18,192 nt of DNA from Rhodocollybia butyracea (Eukaryota > Basidiomycota > Agaricomycetes > Agaricales > Omphalotaceae): contig JADNRY010001048.1 of assembly GCA_015501585.1 (NCBI GenBank), forward strand, positions 1-18,192. Reading direction: 5' to 3'. The notes below the pieces were generated by a model. That model did no database searches and was not told the origin of the DNA. It worked only from the letters and a program-made list of their open reading frames with translations. This document shows positions 1-7,334 of the stretch, piece after piece; within the stretch, counting starts at the first letter, position 1, and the number at the start of each line of letters is the position of its first letter. The translations under genes were made by a program, and so were the position numbers.

Positions 1-776
1 TCTGTATCCAACCACTTTGAACTCAGATGCACATAAAATTGCTTTGTAACCCGAAAAGGTTGCTCCACAATATTTTACTCTTTGCACAACTCTGTTAACA
101 TTTTGGAAGTGCTCCCAGACAAACCTTCTGATACCAGCATTTTCAGGGATTACTTCATATCCTCCATCAGGTAATTCATATCTTGTCAAAGGTCCTTTGA
201 TTGGAACATCATCAATGTAAGGCCTTGTTACATGTGGGATTTCTTCTTGTAGCATATAAGTCACATCTCATGGAAAATTGGAACAGAATTTGTCCAACCC
301 ATTGGCAAGGTTGTTAGTCTGAGTGCACCATAAGGGCTTTGGAAAGTAGTCAAGTCCCTGGATGACTTGGCCAATGTTCTTTCATCATATCCAACATACA
401 TGTCTAAAACTGCTCCACAGGAGTAACCAGCGAACTGATCTGCTAATTCATCTGTTGCAGGTGGTAGTCCTGAATGTTGAATAGTGACTTTATTTAATGG
501 TTCCAATGATTGTACTAGTCTGATAGTTTTGCCATCTTTCTTGAGAACTCCAAACCATCTTGATCTATAAGATGAGTTTGATGGCTCAAATACTCCGGCT
601 TCAATTTTGATTCTAACCGCTCGACACACTTCATCATAGGTGCCAGGTGGGATTGGAATGTTCTTCTGAACCCAAGGAGTATGCGGTATCACTGGCATTT
701 CAACAGGTGGGAAGAAATCTTCTCTAAATTTCCCTCTTTCCTGATCATTCCAAGCAAAACCTTGTTCCTGTACCAT
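1..776 (-). pseudogene. Ty3/gypsy pol: reverse transcriptase, frame-disrupted, runs off left edge
   Basis: This is the fingers and palm of a Ty3/gypsy reverse transcriptase, which copies element RNA into cDNA. Seen on the minus strand: the N-terminal RT segment with EPSNSSYRSRW and LKKDGKTIR, then QHSGLPP, LDMYVGYDERTL and LTTLPMGWTNSVPIFHE. This frame hits a stop at 263-261. One base appears to be missing around 267-269. In the neighbouring frame the protein continues as DVTYMLQEEIPHVTRPYIDD, with the catalytic YIDD at 219-208, and stays open to base 1. The wording matches RTs of the gypsy family widespread in Agaricomycetes (family knowledge). Near 775-778 the frame also changes relative to the upstream pre-RT segment. 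The remaining RT, RNase H and integrase lie outside the window. Confidence 0.9.
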
Positions 777-783
777 CTATAAA

Positions 784-1530
784 GTGGTGCATGAGTTTTT
801 CTCTCTTCGGGCCACAGGAAATCTTCACTATGGACTTGATCTATTATCTCTTTTCTTTCTTGTGTATATCTCCAGTGGGAGTGAACTCTGGTGGGTGAGT
901 CATCAACTGAGGCATATCCTGCAAAGGATTACCTTTAATTTCTCTAATGATTCTAAACTTTTGAGGAAGTTCACCAATGACAGGTTTAACCTTCTTGGCT
1001 ACAGGTTTGTACTTCCTGGAAGCAAATACTGATTTTGGCTCAAATAAATTATCATGCACAGGATCAGATAAAGGAGTGTGGGAACAGGAACTCCCACAAG
1101 ATTTAGGAATTATTTTTGGGTTTTTCTGTTTTTCAAGTTTTTCTTGGGTTTTATATTTTTCTGATGTTTTTGTTGCCCTTACAGGCCTTTTCGGTTTATT
1201 AAATGTTTTTAGATTTTTGGTGGACAAGTCCACATTTTCCATAACAAGTTGATAATGCTCATTCTGGTCAACTTTGACAGATGAACCAGATTTTGTAGAA
1301 TAAATAGAATTTAAGTAAGTCGCAAGGGTATAATGAGCCGGTTGATCAGTTTCCGTTGCTTCAAGGGACTTAGTCAAGTAAGCATCTCTCAGCTTTGCTT
1401 GAGTAAACCTCTTCTTATCAGGTAAACAATAACTGTCAATTCTAACTTCTTCATTGGGACCAATCTCAAAGATCACAGCCACCTCTCCTTGATCTTTCTT
1501 GATCAACTCATTGAGGTTAGTAGAAAACCC
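784..1530 (-). pseudogene. Ty3/gypsy pol: pre-RT segment between protease and RT
   Basis: This is the linker between protease and RT in fungal gypsy pol. It is lysine-rich, and its end (KYKPVAKKVKPVIGELPQKFRIIREIKG in the 1029-940 area, followed by PLQDMPQLMTHPPEFTPTG) resembles the conserved entry into RT in Agaricomycete gypsy elements. No ATG starts this frame. It is open upstream to overlap the protease frame and is one base back (-1) from it, so translation probably enters from protease by frameshifting or the two were once fused. Further down, one base seems lost near 869-871, after which RYTQERKEIIDQ and HSEDFLWPEER can be read. An extra A in the A-run at 796-800 and another change near 777 then break the join to RT. 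Confidence 0.75.
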
Positions 1531-2426
1531 TGAGTTACGGGTTTTGCAATTGACTCTTCCGGTGGTTTTTCTATTATGCTGTTGGGTTTGGACTTAGATG
1601 ATAAAAGAGCAGCAGTTCCTCTGGCAAAGGTAGGTATGGTTAACCTCCTATTTGTCATTGGTTCTAATAAGGTGACTGTCTGTCTTCCATCTGCAAAATT
1701 CTGAACAAGTGTTTGCATCAAAGTGTCAAAGGGTCTTCCCAGTAACAAGTCATAGGCAGGCTCTTTAATAACATGGACCTGTAACAAGACAGTCATATCA
1801 CCAAAGAGGAACGGTACATTCCTTGCCAATCCCAAAGACTTATCTAGGCTTTTGTTTGCACTTTGCATATATATCACAATGTCAGGATCCCACACTAGGC
1901 CTGATTTTTCTGCTTTGTCTTGTGAAATGGACACAATCTGTGATCCAGAATCTAGTAAACATTCCACGTGAATCCTGCCATTCAAGAGTGGGTAGATCGA
2001 CCTCAGACTCTGTGAATCCTTAGCCACCACAATTTTTTTGGGTGTTTCATCATCTGGTACAGTCTCTAAATATTGAAGTACTACATCTCCAACCACATAG
2101 GCAGAGACGGTTTCTCCACTATTAGATTTCACTTGCTCATGCTTTTGCCAGGTTACATTAGGTAAAGCTTGTACATCAATAGCATCACTTTCATGTTCCA
2201 TCCCTGTAAACTGGGTTGTAACTTCTGGAAGTTTTGACTTGGTAGTAGAAACTTTCTGTTGGCTTACTCTGTTTTTCAATTCTTCTCTGATGGGCTTAGC
2301 AGTGTTGTTGTAAAAGGGGGAAAAACTCAAATACAAGCTACGCTCATCCTCCAAATGTGGGGACAAAAGCACACCAGAGGGTAGAGATGGGTAAAGCCCT
2401 GGGTCAACAACCCGATGGGGTCTCAT
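1503..2426 (-). CDS. Ty3/gypsy retropepsin-type aspartic protease
   Basis: This is the element's protease, which cleaves the Gag-Pol polyprotein. The open frame is 307 codons. The catalytic triad lies at residues 159-161 in CLLDSGSQIVSIS, and the C-terminal retropepsin motif is YDLLLGRPFD at about 225-234. SLGLARNVPFLFG between them is typical of this fungal gypsy family. The ATG at 2426 lies inside the suspected LTR-like insert and has a TAG four codons upstream. The family-like part probably begins near residue 45 (IREELKNRVS), so this ATG may be accidental or a captured start. The 3' end overlaps the pre-RT frame and carries G GGT TTT at 1530-1524, ten codons before the TGA. No frame break is seen inside the protease. 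Confidence 0.85.
   Translation of the reverse strand: MRPHRVVDPGLYPSLPSGVLLSPHLEDERSLYLSFSPFYNNTAKPIREELKNRVSQQKVSTTKSKLPEVTTQFTGMEHESDAIDVQALPNVTWQKHEQVKSNSGETVSAYVVGDVVLQYLETVPDDETPKKIVVAKDSQSLRSIYPLLNGRIHVECLLDSGSQIVSISQDKAEKSGLVWDPDIVIYMQSANKSLDKSLGLARNVPFLFGDMTVLLQVHVIKEPAYDLLLGRPFDTLMQTLVQNFADGRQTVTLLEPMTNRRLTIPTFARGTAALLSSKSKPNSIIEKPPEESIAKPVTQGFLLTSMS
1524..1530 (-). promoter_or_regulatory. Candidate -1 ribosomal frameshift site, protease to pol (G GGT TTT)
   Basis: The protease frame reads CAG GGT TTT CTA. The heptamer GGGTTTT fits X XXY YYZ in the zero frame. Slipping back one base gives GGG TTT TCT ACT AAC, which is exactly the open pre-RT frame. An 8-bp perfect stem (AAAGATCA with TGATCTTT, 14-nt loop) begins about 26 nt downstream, farther than usual for a stimulatory structure. 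A lost T in a longer run would look the same. Confidence 0.45.
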
Positions 2427-2672
2427 TCCATAAAACTAGGTACTTATATACTATACAACTGTATACTACACTATATAAGGGAATTGACTTGCTATAAGTC
2501 CAGGCAAGTCATTATGAGTCATTTAGAATCATTGCACAGTCATGCACAGTCAATGACTCAATGCACAGTAACTATGTACTACAAATGAGTCAATGCAATA
2601 TTGACACATTACGACTCCAGTCCATATGAGTCAGTTCAGGTTTGTACACGGAGGCACTTGCAAATATTCCAG
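2357..2672 (-). mobile_element. Candidate LTR-like insert inside the gypsy element
   Basis: This stretch interrupts the region between the second frame and the protease with AT-rich, stop-rich DNA unlike its flanks. On the minus strand it has four TGASTCA boxes, three TGCACAGT-type repeats on the plus strand, two TATA-like boxes (2477-2472 and 2450-2443), then GAATGAGACCCCATCGGG and pyrimidine-rich sequence, as in the R/U5 part of short gypsy LTRs. A 7-bp direct repeat TCCAAAT lies at 2350-2356 and 2673-2679 and could be a target duplication, but a 7-mer match may be chance. Clean TG..CA ends were not found, so the borders are approximate. It may instead be an internal promoter region native to the element. 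Confidence 0.35.
2515..2633. promoter_or_regulatory. Cluster of four TGASTCA (Gcn4/AP-1-type) boxes
   Basis: Perfect 7-bp sites TGAGTCA or TGACTCA lie at 2515-2521, 2554-2560, 2586-2592 and 2627-2633, spaced 32-41 bp start to start. This is the known core of bZIP factors such as Gcn4. On the minus strand they sit 40-190 bp upstream of two TATA-like boxes that precede the protease ATG at 2426. TGCACAGT repeats at 2533-2540, 2543-2550 and 2562-2569 are interleaved with them. The placement suggests an upstream activating region, but binding is inferred only. Confidence 0.5.
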
Positions 2673-3073
2673 TCCAAATTCCTACAAGCAGCTGATAACA
2701 GATCACTGGCTTTGATGGAAATATTACTTTCTAGAATTTTATCCACAAGCTGGTTTACTGTTCCAGGCATTTCAACTGGTGCAACAAAAGTGTATGAAGG
2801 TCCAGAGTCAGGCGCCTTCACTGTAGCTGGGATCATATCCAAGTGTTTTTCAACTTTAGACAATCCTGGCATAGGCAGTTCTGATACATCCTTCACATTC
2901 ATGAATGGGTTGGCAGGAATTTCTCCTTCCTTAAACCCAACACTCTTGTACTTCTGTTTTTCAAATTCATTTAATCTTGGCACTTCAACAAAAGCTCGGG
3001 TGGCTGCTTTGGATTGGCTCTCAAGGGACTTATTGGTTTTGACAGCCTTAGTCCCAATCATTGAACCTCTCAT
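2636..3073 (-). CDS. Second frame of the gypsy element (145 codons), -1 to gag
   Basis: This is a small frame directly after gag. Its ATG (3073-3071) overlaps the gag TGA (3072-3070) as ATGA, so it lies in the -1 frame. It reads MRGSMIGTK, then VEVPRLNEFEKQKYKSVGF, then SGPSYTFVAPVEMPGTVNQL and a leucine-rich end, LVDKILESNISIKASDLLSA. In related Agaricomycete elements a similar stretch (a charged region, then a YxFxxxVE block and a short helical LL.S motif) lies between the zinc knuckle and the protease of one polyprotein (family recollection, not a search). Here it ends early at 2638-2636, where the LTR-like insert appears to begin. It has no catalytic motif. The alternative is that it was fused to gag and one A has been lost. 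Confidence 0.6.
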   Translation of the reverse strand: MRGSMIGTKAVKTNKSLESQSKAATRAFVEVPRLNEFEKQKYKSVGFKEGEIPANPFMNVKDVSELPMPGLSKVEKHLDMIPATVKAPDSGPSYTFVAPVEMPGTVNQLVDKILESNISIKASDLLSAACRNLDWNICKCLRVQT

Positions 3074-4770
3074 TTTCCCAACTGCTCTTGTTCTTGTTGT
3101 CTTCTGGTTTGAACAAATGCCTCAAGCTCTGCTAAAGTAGCATTGCCTGGTATCTGTTGCTGTGCTGATGATTGACTCTGATTCACATATTGAGAGATAG
3201 GCATAGCATTCAACATTTGAGATTGTTGAATTGGACCAGGTGCATAGTTAAGCCCAGGGCTTGGGCTAAACTGGCTCTGATGTAGGAATTGTCCCATTTG
3301 TGGAGGCTCTGCAGAGGACATGTAGCTATACTGGCCCTGTGGTGTCCATCCAACTTGTGAGCTTGGTCCTGTCATCGGAGACATTTGTTGAGTAGCATAA
3401 GGCCTTTGCAAAAATTGGGGTCTAGCATCCTGTACATTGTACATTTGATTGCTAGGGTTCCTCAAACTCTGCATTTCCCTTTCTAATTGAGCTATTCTCA
3501 TTTCTCTGTCATCTAGTTGGTTACTCAAGTAAGTGGACATAGCTGCAGAGTTAATCATCCCTGGCACATGTCCAGAGGCGCTCTGCACTAAGTTCACTTG
3601 CTGGGAAGTTTCTCTTTTTGCTTTTCCGGCATAGTAATAGTCAACTCTGTCTTTTATGCAAGTTGCCCCAACGGGCTCTCTAGGAATTGGGTAGTTACCA
3701 GGAAGTCTGGCTTTTCCATTCACAAGAATGATCCTCCCAAGCTCTACTAAATCCTGCATATGATGACAGTCATTAATCATATGCCCTTCTTCATTACAGA
3801 AGAAGCATTTATGATTCGGGTATTGACCATGAGAACTATTAGCAAAGCCATGTCCTTCTGTTCCAGAACTATAGTGGTGTCCTTGTGGAGGAGCGCCCCT
3901 ACTGATATTGCTCTGTTGAAATGTTCTCATCAGGTCATTGAGCTGCTTAGAGTTCTCTTGTCTAAGTTGCTCCTGAGAAACTTTGATAGTGTCCATGAGG
4001 ACGGAAATTTTCTCGGAGAACAACTCATCCATATGCTGTTTGATTTGTTCTGTTTTTACTGCACTGCTAGAGGCGGCAGAAGTTGAGATTGCCCTGGCAC
4101 CACCATAAGACAAAGGATCTGTCCCAGGAATTGTACCTCTGACAATCTCTTCTCCTTGTGCAATCACATCATCTATTTCATATTTGTCATCCTGCCTGAC
4201 TTTCTGTCCAGGAGGAACGACTCTGGTTTTTCCTTTCAAATGCAAAGCAGAAAAAATTGCACTGCTGAAACCAGGATCCAAAGCACTTGTGAACTTCTCT
4301 ACAAGTTCTCGGTTGGTAACAAGGGGTTGCAATTGAACTGTTGCGCCTGGAATAGCTGGTGGGTTTAGCTCTAGTTTGATAGCCCTGAACTTTCTCAAGA
4401 GAGCAAGGTACTCATCCAGATCACTACTATCAATATTCTTATACTTTTTGAAAAGCCTGTTCAACTCCCTTATAGTGCCTCTTTCTTCATCGGTTGCACC
4501 CGGGTAGCTGCACAGGACTGCTCTTTTGAACTCCAAGAATGACTTTGCATCATTAAGAAATTCAGGCAGAGCCTTCCATTCCCAAGATACTTGGCCATCT
4601 GGATATCTGATACGCCATCTCTTCTTTTCTGCATTGTCTGCTATGTTACACTCTGCGAAGAGATTCTCCAAATCATCAAAATATCTTCTGACTTTCATTG
4701 GATCATCCGTTCCTTCACTAGCAAGTGTGGGAGCATCTCTAGAACCAGGTCTTGGCATAGAGGGAGGCAT
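3070..4770 (-). CDS. Ty3/gypsy Gag with CCHC zinc knuckle
   Basis: Gag forms the particle that packages element RNA. In frame: a proline-rich start (MPPSMPRPGSRDAPT), a capsid-like core (VRRYFDDLENLFAECNIADN, then YPGATDEERGTIRELNRLFK and DLDEYLALLRKFRAIK), and a zinc knuckle CFFCNEEGHMINDC (C-X2-C-X4-H-X4-C) at 3807-3766. After it come a heptad-like stretch, LDDREMRIAQLEREMQSLR, and a Gln/Pro/Met-rich tail. I place the start at the first ATG of the frame, 4770. The frame is open without ATG back to 5194, and those 140-odd codons (KRRQKPTVPSDS, LEHQSKARDLRAAKRSQ) look coding, so the true N-terminus may have been longer. The ORF ends CAG TTG GGA AAA TGA, a -1 slippery context. No internal break is seen. 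Confidence 0.88.
   Translation of the reverse strand: MPPSMPRPGSRDAPTLASEGTDDPMKVRRYFDDLENLFAECNIADNAEKKRWRIRYPDGQVSWEWKALPEFLNDAKSFLEFKRAVLCSYPGATDEERGTIRELNRLFKKYKNIDSSDLDEYLALLRKFRAIKLELNPPAIPGATVQLQPLVTNRELVEKFTSALDPGFSSAIFSALHLKGKTRVVPPGQKVRQDDKYEIDDVIAQGEEIVRGTIPGTDPLSYGGARAISTSAASSSAVKTEQIKQHMDELFSEKISVLMDTIKVSQEQLRQENSKQLNDLMRTFQQSNISRGAPPQGHHYSSGTEGHGFANSSHGQYPNHKCFFCNEEGHMINDCHHMQDLVELGRIILVNGKARLPGNYPIPREPVGATCIKDRVDYYYAGKAKRETSQQVNLVQSASGHVPGMINSAAMSTYLSNQLDDREMRIAQLEREMQSLRNPSNQMYNVQDARPQFLQRPYATQQMSPMTGPSSQVGWTPQGQYSYMSSAEPPQMGQFLHQSQFSPSPGLNYAPGPIQQSQMLNAMPISQYVNQSQSSAQQQIPGNATLAELEAFVQTRRQQEQEQLGK
3073..3079 (-). promoter_or_regulatory. Candidate -1 ribosomal frameshift site, gag to second frame (G GGA AAA)
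   Basis: Gag ends TTG GGA AAA TGA. The heptamer GGGAAAA is in phase as X XXY YYZ and abuts the stop. A -1 slip continues directly into ATG AGA GGT of the next frame. A 6-bp perfect stem (GGGACT with AGTCCC at 3055-3050 and 3030-3025, 19-nt loop) starts about 17 nt downstream. The ATGA overlap would also allow termination-reinitiation. A lost A in the run is the plain alternative. Confidence 0.45.
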
Positions 4771-5196
4771 TTTGTTTGTCTGATTGTTTATTGGGTGGGT
4801 TTGGTTTGAAAGTTGCGAGTTTATTCTGGTTGAACCAGAAGGGTTTTGGGGTGAAGATTGTGAAACAAGTCTGTGTCTCTGAGATTCCAAGTTAGAAAGA
4901 ATTCTTTCTTGAGTAACACCACTGGCCAAAGATGCTGCTCTGTCTCTGATGGGTGTAGAAGAACTCTGATCTGGGAAAGAACTCTGAGGAGCTACTGCAC
5001 TAGTGGAAGGCTGATGACTTAGAGATTCAGATAGCTGTGATCTTTTGGCTGCTCTGAGATCCCTGGCTTTACTCTGGTGTTCAAGTTGAGCCTGTTTGTC
5101 AACAGAATCACTGGGAACAGTAGGTTTCTGTCTTCTTTTGTGGGCTATGGTAGGCCTTTTTGTCTGTGAGTAAATAAAGTACTCTTTTGGGTGTGG
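4771..5196 (-). other. Open gag leader frame without an ATG; likely lost gag start
   Basis: This stretch is in frame with gag and has no stop, but also no ATG. It encodes a basic, Ser/Gln/Pro-rich segment that looks like a Gag N-terminus. At 5148-5146 the minus strand reads ACC ATA GCC CAC AAA AGA AGA. The context around ATA resembles a Kozak start with ATG changed to ATA. The first in-frame stop upstream is the TAG at 5199-5197. Translation from the ATG at 4770 would skip about 126 codons. A non-AUG start or a non-coding leader are alternatives. Confidence 0.4.
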
Positions 5197-5249
5197 CTAT
5201 GAAGCCAAGTGCAAAGGTTTGCAAAGAAAGTTTTCAACTGTTTAACCCT

Positions 5250-5267
5250 CCCTCGCGGTGGGCTCCA
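5250..5267 (-). other. Ty3/gypsy primer binding site
   Basis: The minus strand reads TGGAGCCCACCGCGAGGG, starting with the TGG that pairs with a tRNA CCA end, two bases after the presumed LTR end ...TATCA (5270). This is the expected position for a primer site that starts minus-strand cDNA. The matching tRNA 3' end would be ...GGTGGGCTCCA. I do not assign the tRNA. Confidence 0.6.
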
Positions 5268-5682
5268 GATGATAGGGGTGACTGGGTATGAGGACAAAAG
5301 TAGGGTGCAATGGAATAAAACAACCAATACAACCAACTACTAACACCAACACACACTTAATAAATCAACTCCTTTGTGTTCTGGGAGGACTTAGTGACAG
5401 ATAGAAAACCTCAAATCAAACTATTGCTTTTAAGGGTGCACAAAAGGCGAACACAGGTTTTGTTTTAAGTCAAATGGACTATCACTACACACTGTAATAC
5501 TTTAATCAAACTAGACTCTGACTTCTGAACTGAAAATAACACTGCACTTGACTGAACTTTGACCCAATACTTTAGAAATTGGTGGTACAAAGACTTTCAA
5601 GACTAGGTCACTCTCAACTCTGGTCTGCTTTCAAGTCTGACAAGATACACTGGTGCGCAACTAGTTCTGATGACTCTGATAG

Positions 5683-5710
5683 CTCTGGTAAAACTCTGGT
5701 AACTCTGGTA
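5683..5710. repeat. Short tandem repeat CTCTGGTA in the LTR
   Basis: Three copies of CTCTGGTA start at 5683, 5694 and 5703, with a degenerate copy (CTCTGAT) just before. The unit is 9-11 bp. It lies in the LTR downstream of the TATA box. No function is assigned. Confidence 0.6.
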
Positions 5711-5851
5711 CAACCAATTACACAATGACACAAGGTGCACAAAATGATATGGTCTGTCTGAAGCAATAATCCCTCAAAGAACAACTAGACAGCTGCTGTC
5801 ACCTTCTCAGTGAAGTGGGGGGCTTAAGCTTCATGGTTAATCTAGGCTAGC

Positions 5852-5858
5852 TTTTATA
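5852..5858 (-). promoter_or_regulatory. LTR TATA box
   Basis: On the minus strand the sequence is CTTGTATAAAAGCTAGCC, a consensus TATA box inside the presumed LTR, about 585 bp upstream of the primer site. It is oriented to transcribe gag-pol. Confidence 0.5.
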
Positions 5859-5944
5859 CAAGAAAGGTCACCGCTCTGTGGGAATAAAACTGTAAAGCGG
5901 CAACCTCCAGATGTGATGTAGCCATCTATGGGAATATATGCACA

Positions 5945-7149
5945 TTTAAACGGTCTGGGGTGCAAGTAATTCGGAGCTTGAGCCGAAATATCAAGTACTC
6001 CATCTTGGTTATCAATGAAACACTTCCCAGGTTGGGGGTAGCTCTAGTGTCTGTTGGGTCGTACTTGGGACTATTGGGATTGTCCCAAATACTCCTTCTA
6101 ATGTTCTGTTAGTTGTCTCTAGTCCACTGGACGAGACGGAGTGCTATTGTGAGCGGAGATCTCGCTTCAATTAATTACAGCATTAAATAGTGCCATAACT
6201 CCGATTTTCTTCGGTTCCGCTTAGATTCAAGTGAACTCCGCTGTTCTTTGAGTGATACCGACGGCGGAACGGTGAAATAAGGTAGTCCCAATGAGATACT
6301 CACTAGTTTCAATGATTCCCCGGCCTGTATGCGCCATTGAACTTCATCTTTTGCTCTGTCATTCAGATTGCTAATATTGGCAGGTATGTCTAATGAGGGC
6401 GCTGTTTTAGGTGGCTTGCACGGTGATTATGGCTTAGCTGAAGCTATCCTAGTATAATCGGATCCGAAATACTCTATTTGTGCAATGTCGTTGCATGTGG
6501 ACACCGGGAAGGCAGGGAATTACTAATGTTTCCGGAGATTCGGACTTTTATAGTATATTCGCTTCCGCCGGCGGAGTATTGCTGGTGGTCTTGTCGTCAA
6601 CGGTGGAAATGGCTGCGACGGAGTCGGGTAAACTTCGTTTCAAGTTATAGGTGTCCCCCGCAAGTCGTGCTTTCGCTGTGTCTATGCGGAGGAACAATCC
6701 TTAAAGCAGAAAAACCCTAAGTAGGGAATAATTGCTTCATGAGCTATCATTGATGGACTCCGAGCTGAGGAGGCCTTGAACGAGTGGGAATAGTGGATAT
6801 AAAGGTGTTACAAAAGGCTTCAGCCAATTTCGCTTCCATACTTCATCTTTCGTATGCCGCTTATCAAATAATCAGCACTGGGACGTCAAATGCCAATTAC
6901 AGCAGGTTTCTCCAATTAGGTACTTCTCAGGTCGTCGTAGATCTCTAAGGATGGGTTTTAGTGACCGCGAGAGCGTGGGAAACACTCCCGACGCTGCCTC
7001 GACACTGCGTACTACACATACAGTTGTTCCAATTAGCATATATGCACATTTTTAAGGACAAAACAAGTTCGGGCGTATCATCGTATCTGTTTGGACAGAT
7101 TTTCCGGTTACAAAATTCGTATTTTCCTGTCTGTAAGCTGTTGTAACAA
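5945..7149. other. Intergenic stretch, no recognisable gene
   Basis: About 1.2 kb between the gypsy LTR and the copia remnant. Short open frames exist (for example 80 codons on plus at 6478-6720) but lack family-like motifs, convincing starts or a splice pattern. The part from about 6120 to 6780 is rich in CGGA/TCCG and contains a perfect 12-bp palindrome TCCGCCGGCGGA (6564-6575). An imperfect hairpin is at 6972-6995 (AGCGTGGGA against TCCCGACGCT). It could be an old non-coding transposon fragment or a regulatory region. Confidence 0.5.
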
Positions 7150-7322
7150 TCTTGGTATTTTGTTGGAATCCAAAGATGTGGTCTTAGGGCACAAGGAAGC
7201 TCTGGGTTGTTGGCGGCAACTGGCTTAGTTGTGGCTGAAGCTCGTGTGGATAGTTTCGATGAGCTGGGTTGTTGTGACATCAACAATGGTGTCTGGGATG
7301 GTGGCGTCAATGGTTAGGCTCG
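7150..7322 (-). pseudogene. Ty1/copia internal leader and start of gag, truncated
   Basis: This follows the copia-type primer site on the minus strand. An ATG at 7280 opens a Ser/Thr/Pro-rich frame (MSQQPSSSKLSTRASATTKP, then VAANNPELPC), the kind of low-complexity sequence that opens many fungal copia Gag proteins. After about 45 codons nothing family-like follows, and no knuckle, protease, integrase or RT is found to the left. The element therefore appears cut off here. The coding call is weak; the position after LTR and primer site is the main support. Confidence 0.3.
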
Positions 7323-7334
7323 GGGCCCATAACC
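7323..7334 (-). other. Ty1/copia primer binding site, initiator tRNA-Met anticodon type
   Basis: The minus strand reads GGTTATGGGCCC, starting exactly where the LTR ends. Its complement GGGCCCATAACC is the anticodon arm of eukaryotic initiator tRNA-Met, where CAT is the anticodon. Copia-type elements are known to prime from an internal half-tRNA fragment at this place rather than from the CCA end. The match is 12 of 12 bases and then diverges. Confidence 0.75.

Larger units (their letters stand above)
5270..5944 (-). mobile_element. 5' LTR of the Ty3/gypsy element (outer border uncertain)
   Basis: The inner border is set by the primer site: on the minus strand the LTR would end CCCCTATCA at 5270. 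A TATAAAA box lies at 5858-5852, so transcription should start near 5820 and run leftwards into gag. I place the outer end at TGTGCATATATTCCC (from 5944) because it begins with TG and lies just before the TATA region, giving about 675 bp. The second LTR is outside the window, so neither this border nor a target duplication can be checked. A longer LTR is possible. Confidence 0.45.

Noticed and set aside
2357..2672. Firm solo-LTR call for the insert
   Set aside because: No TG..CA ends adjoining an exact 5-bp duplication were found, so it is kept only as a candidate.
5145..5336. 63-codon minus-strand frame near the primer site
   Set aside because: It begins at TTG and crosses LTR end, primer site and leader, so it is not a plausible gene.
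6478..6720. 80-codon plus-strand frame
   Set aside because: No family-like motif, and composition like the surrounding non-coding DNA.
6945..7310. 121-codon minus-strand frame as a full gene
   Set aside because: It begins at TTG, and only the first part resembles a copia Gag start; the rest shows no conserved pattern.
7323..7334. Match to initiator tRNA-Met as a tRNA gene
   Set aside because: Only 12 bases match, with no acceptor, D or T arms. The place right after an LTR explains it as a primer site.
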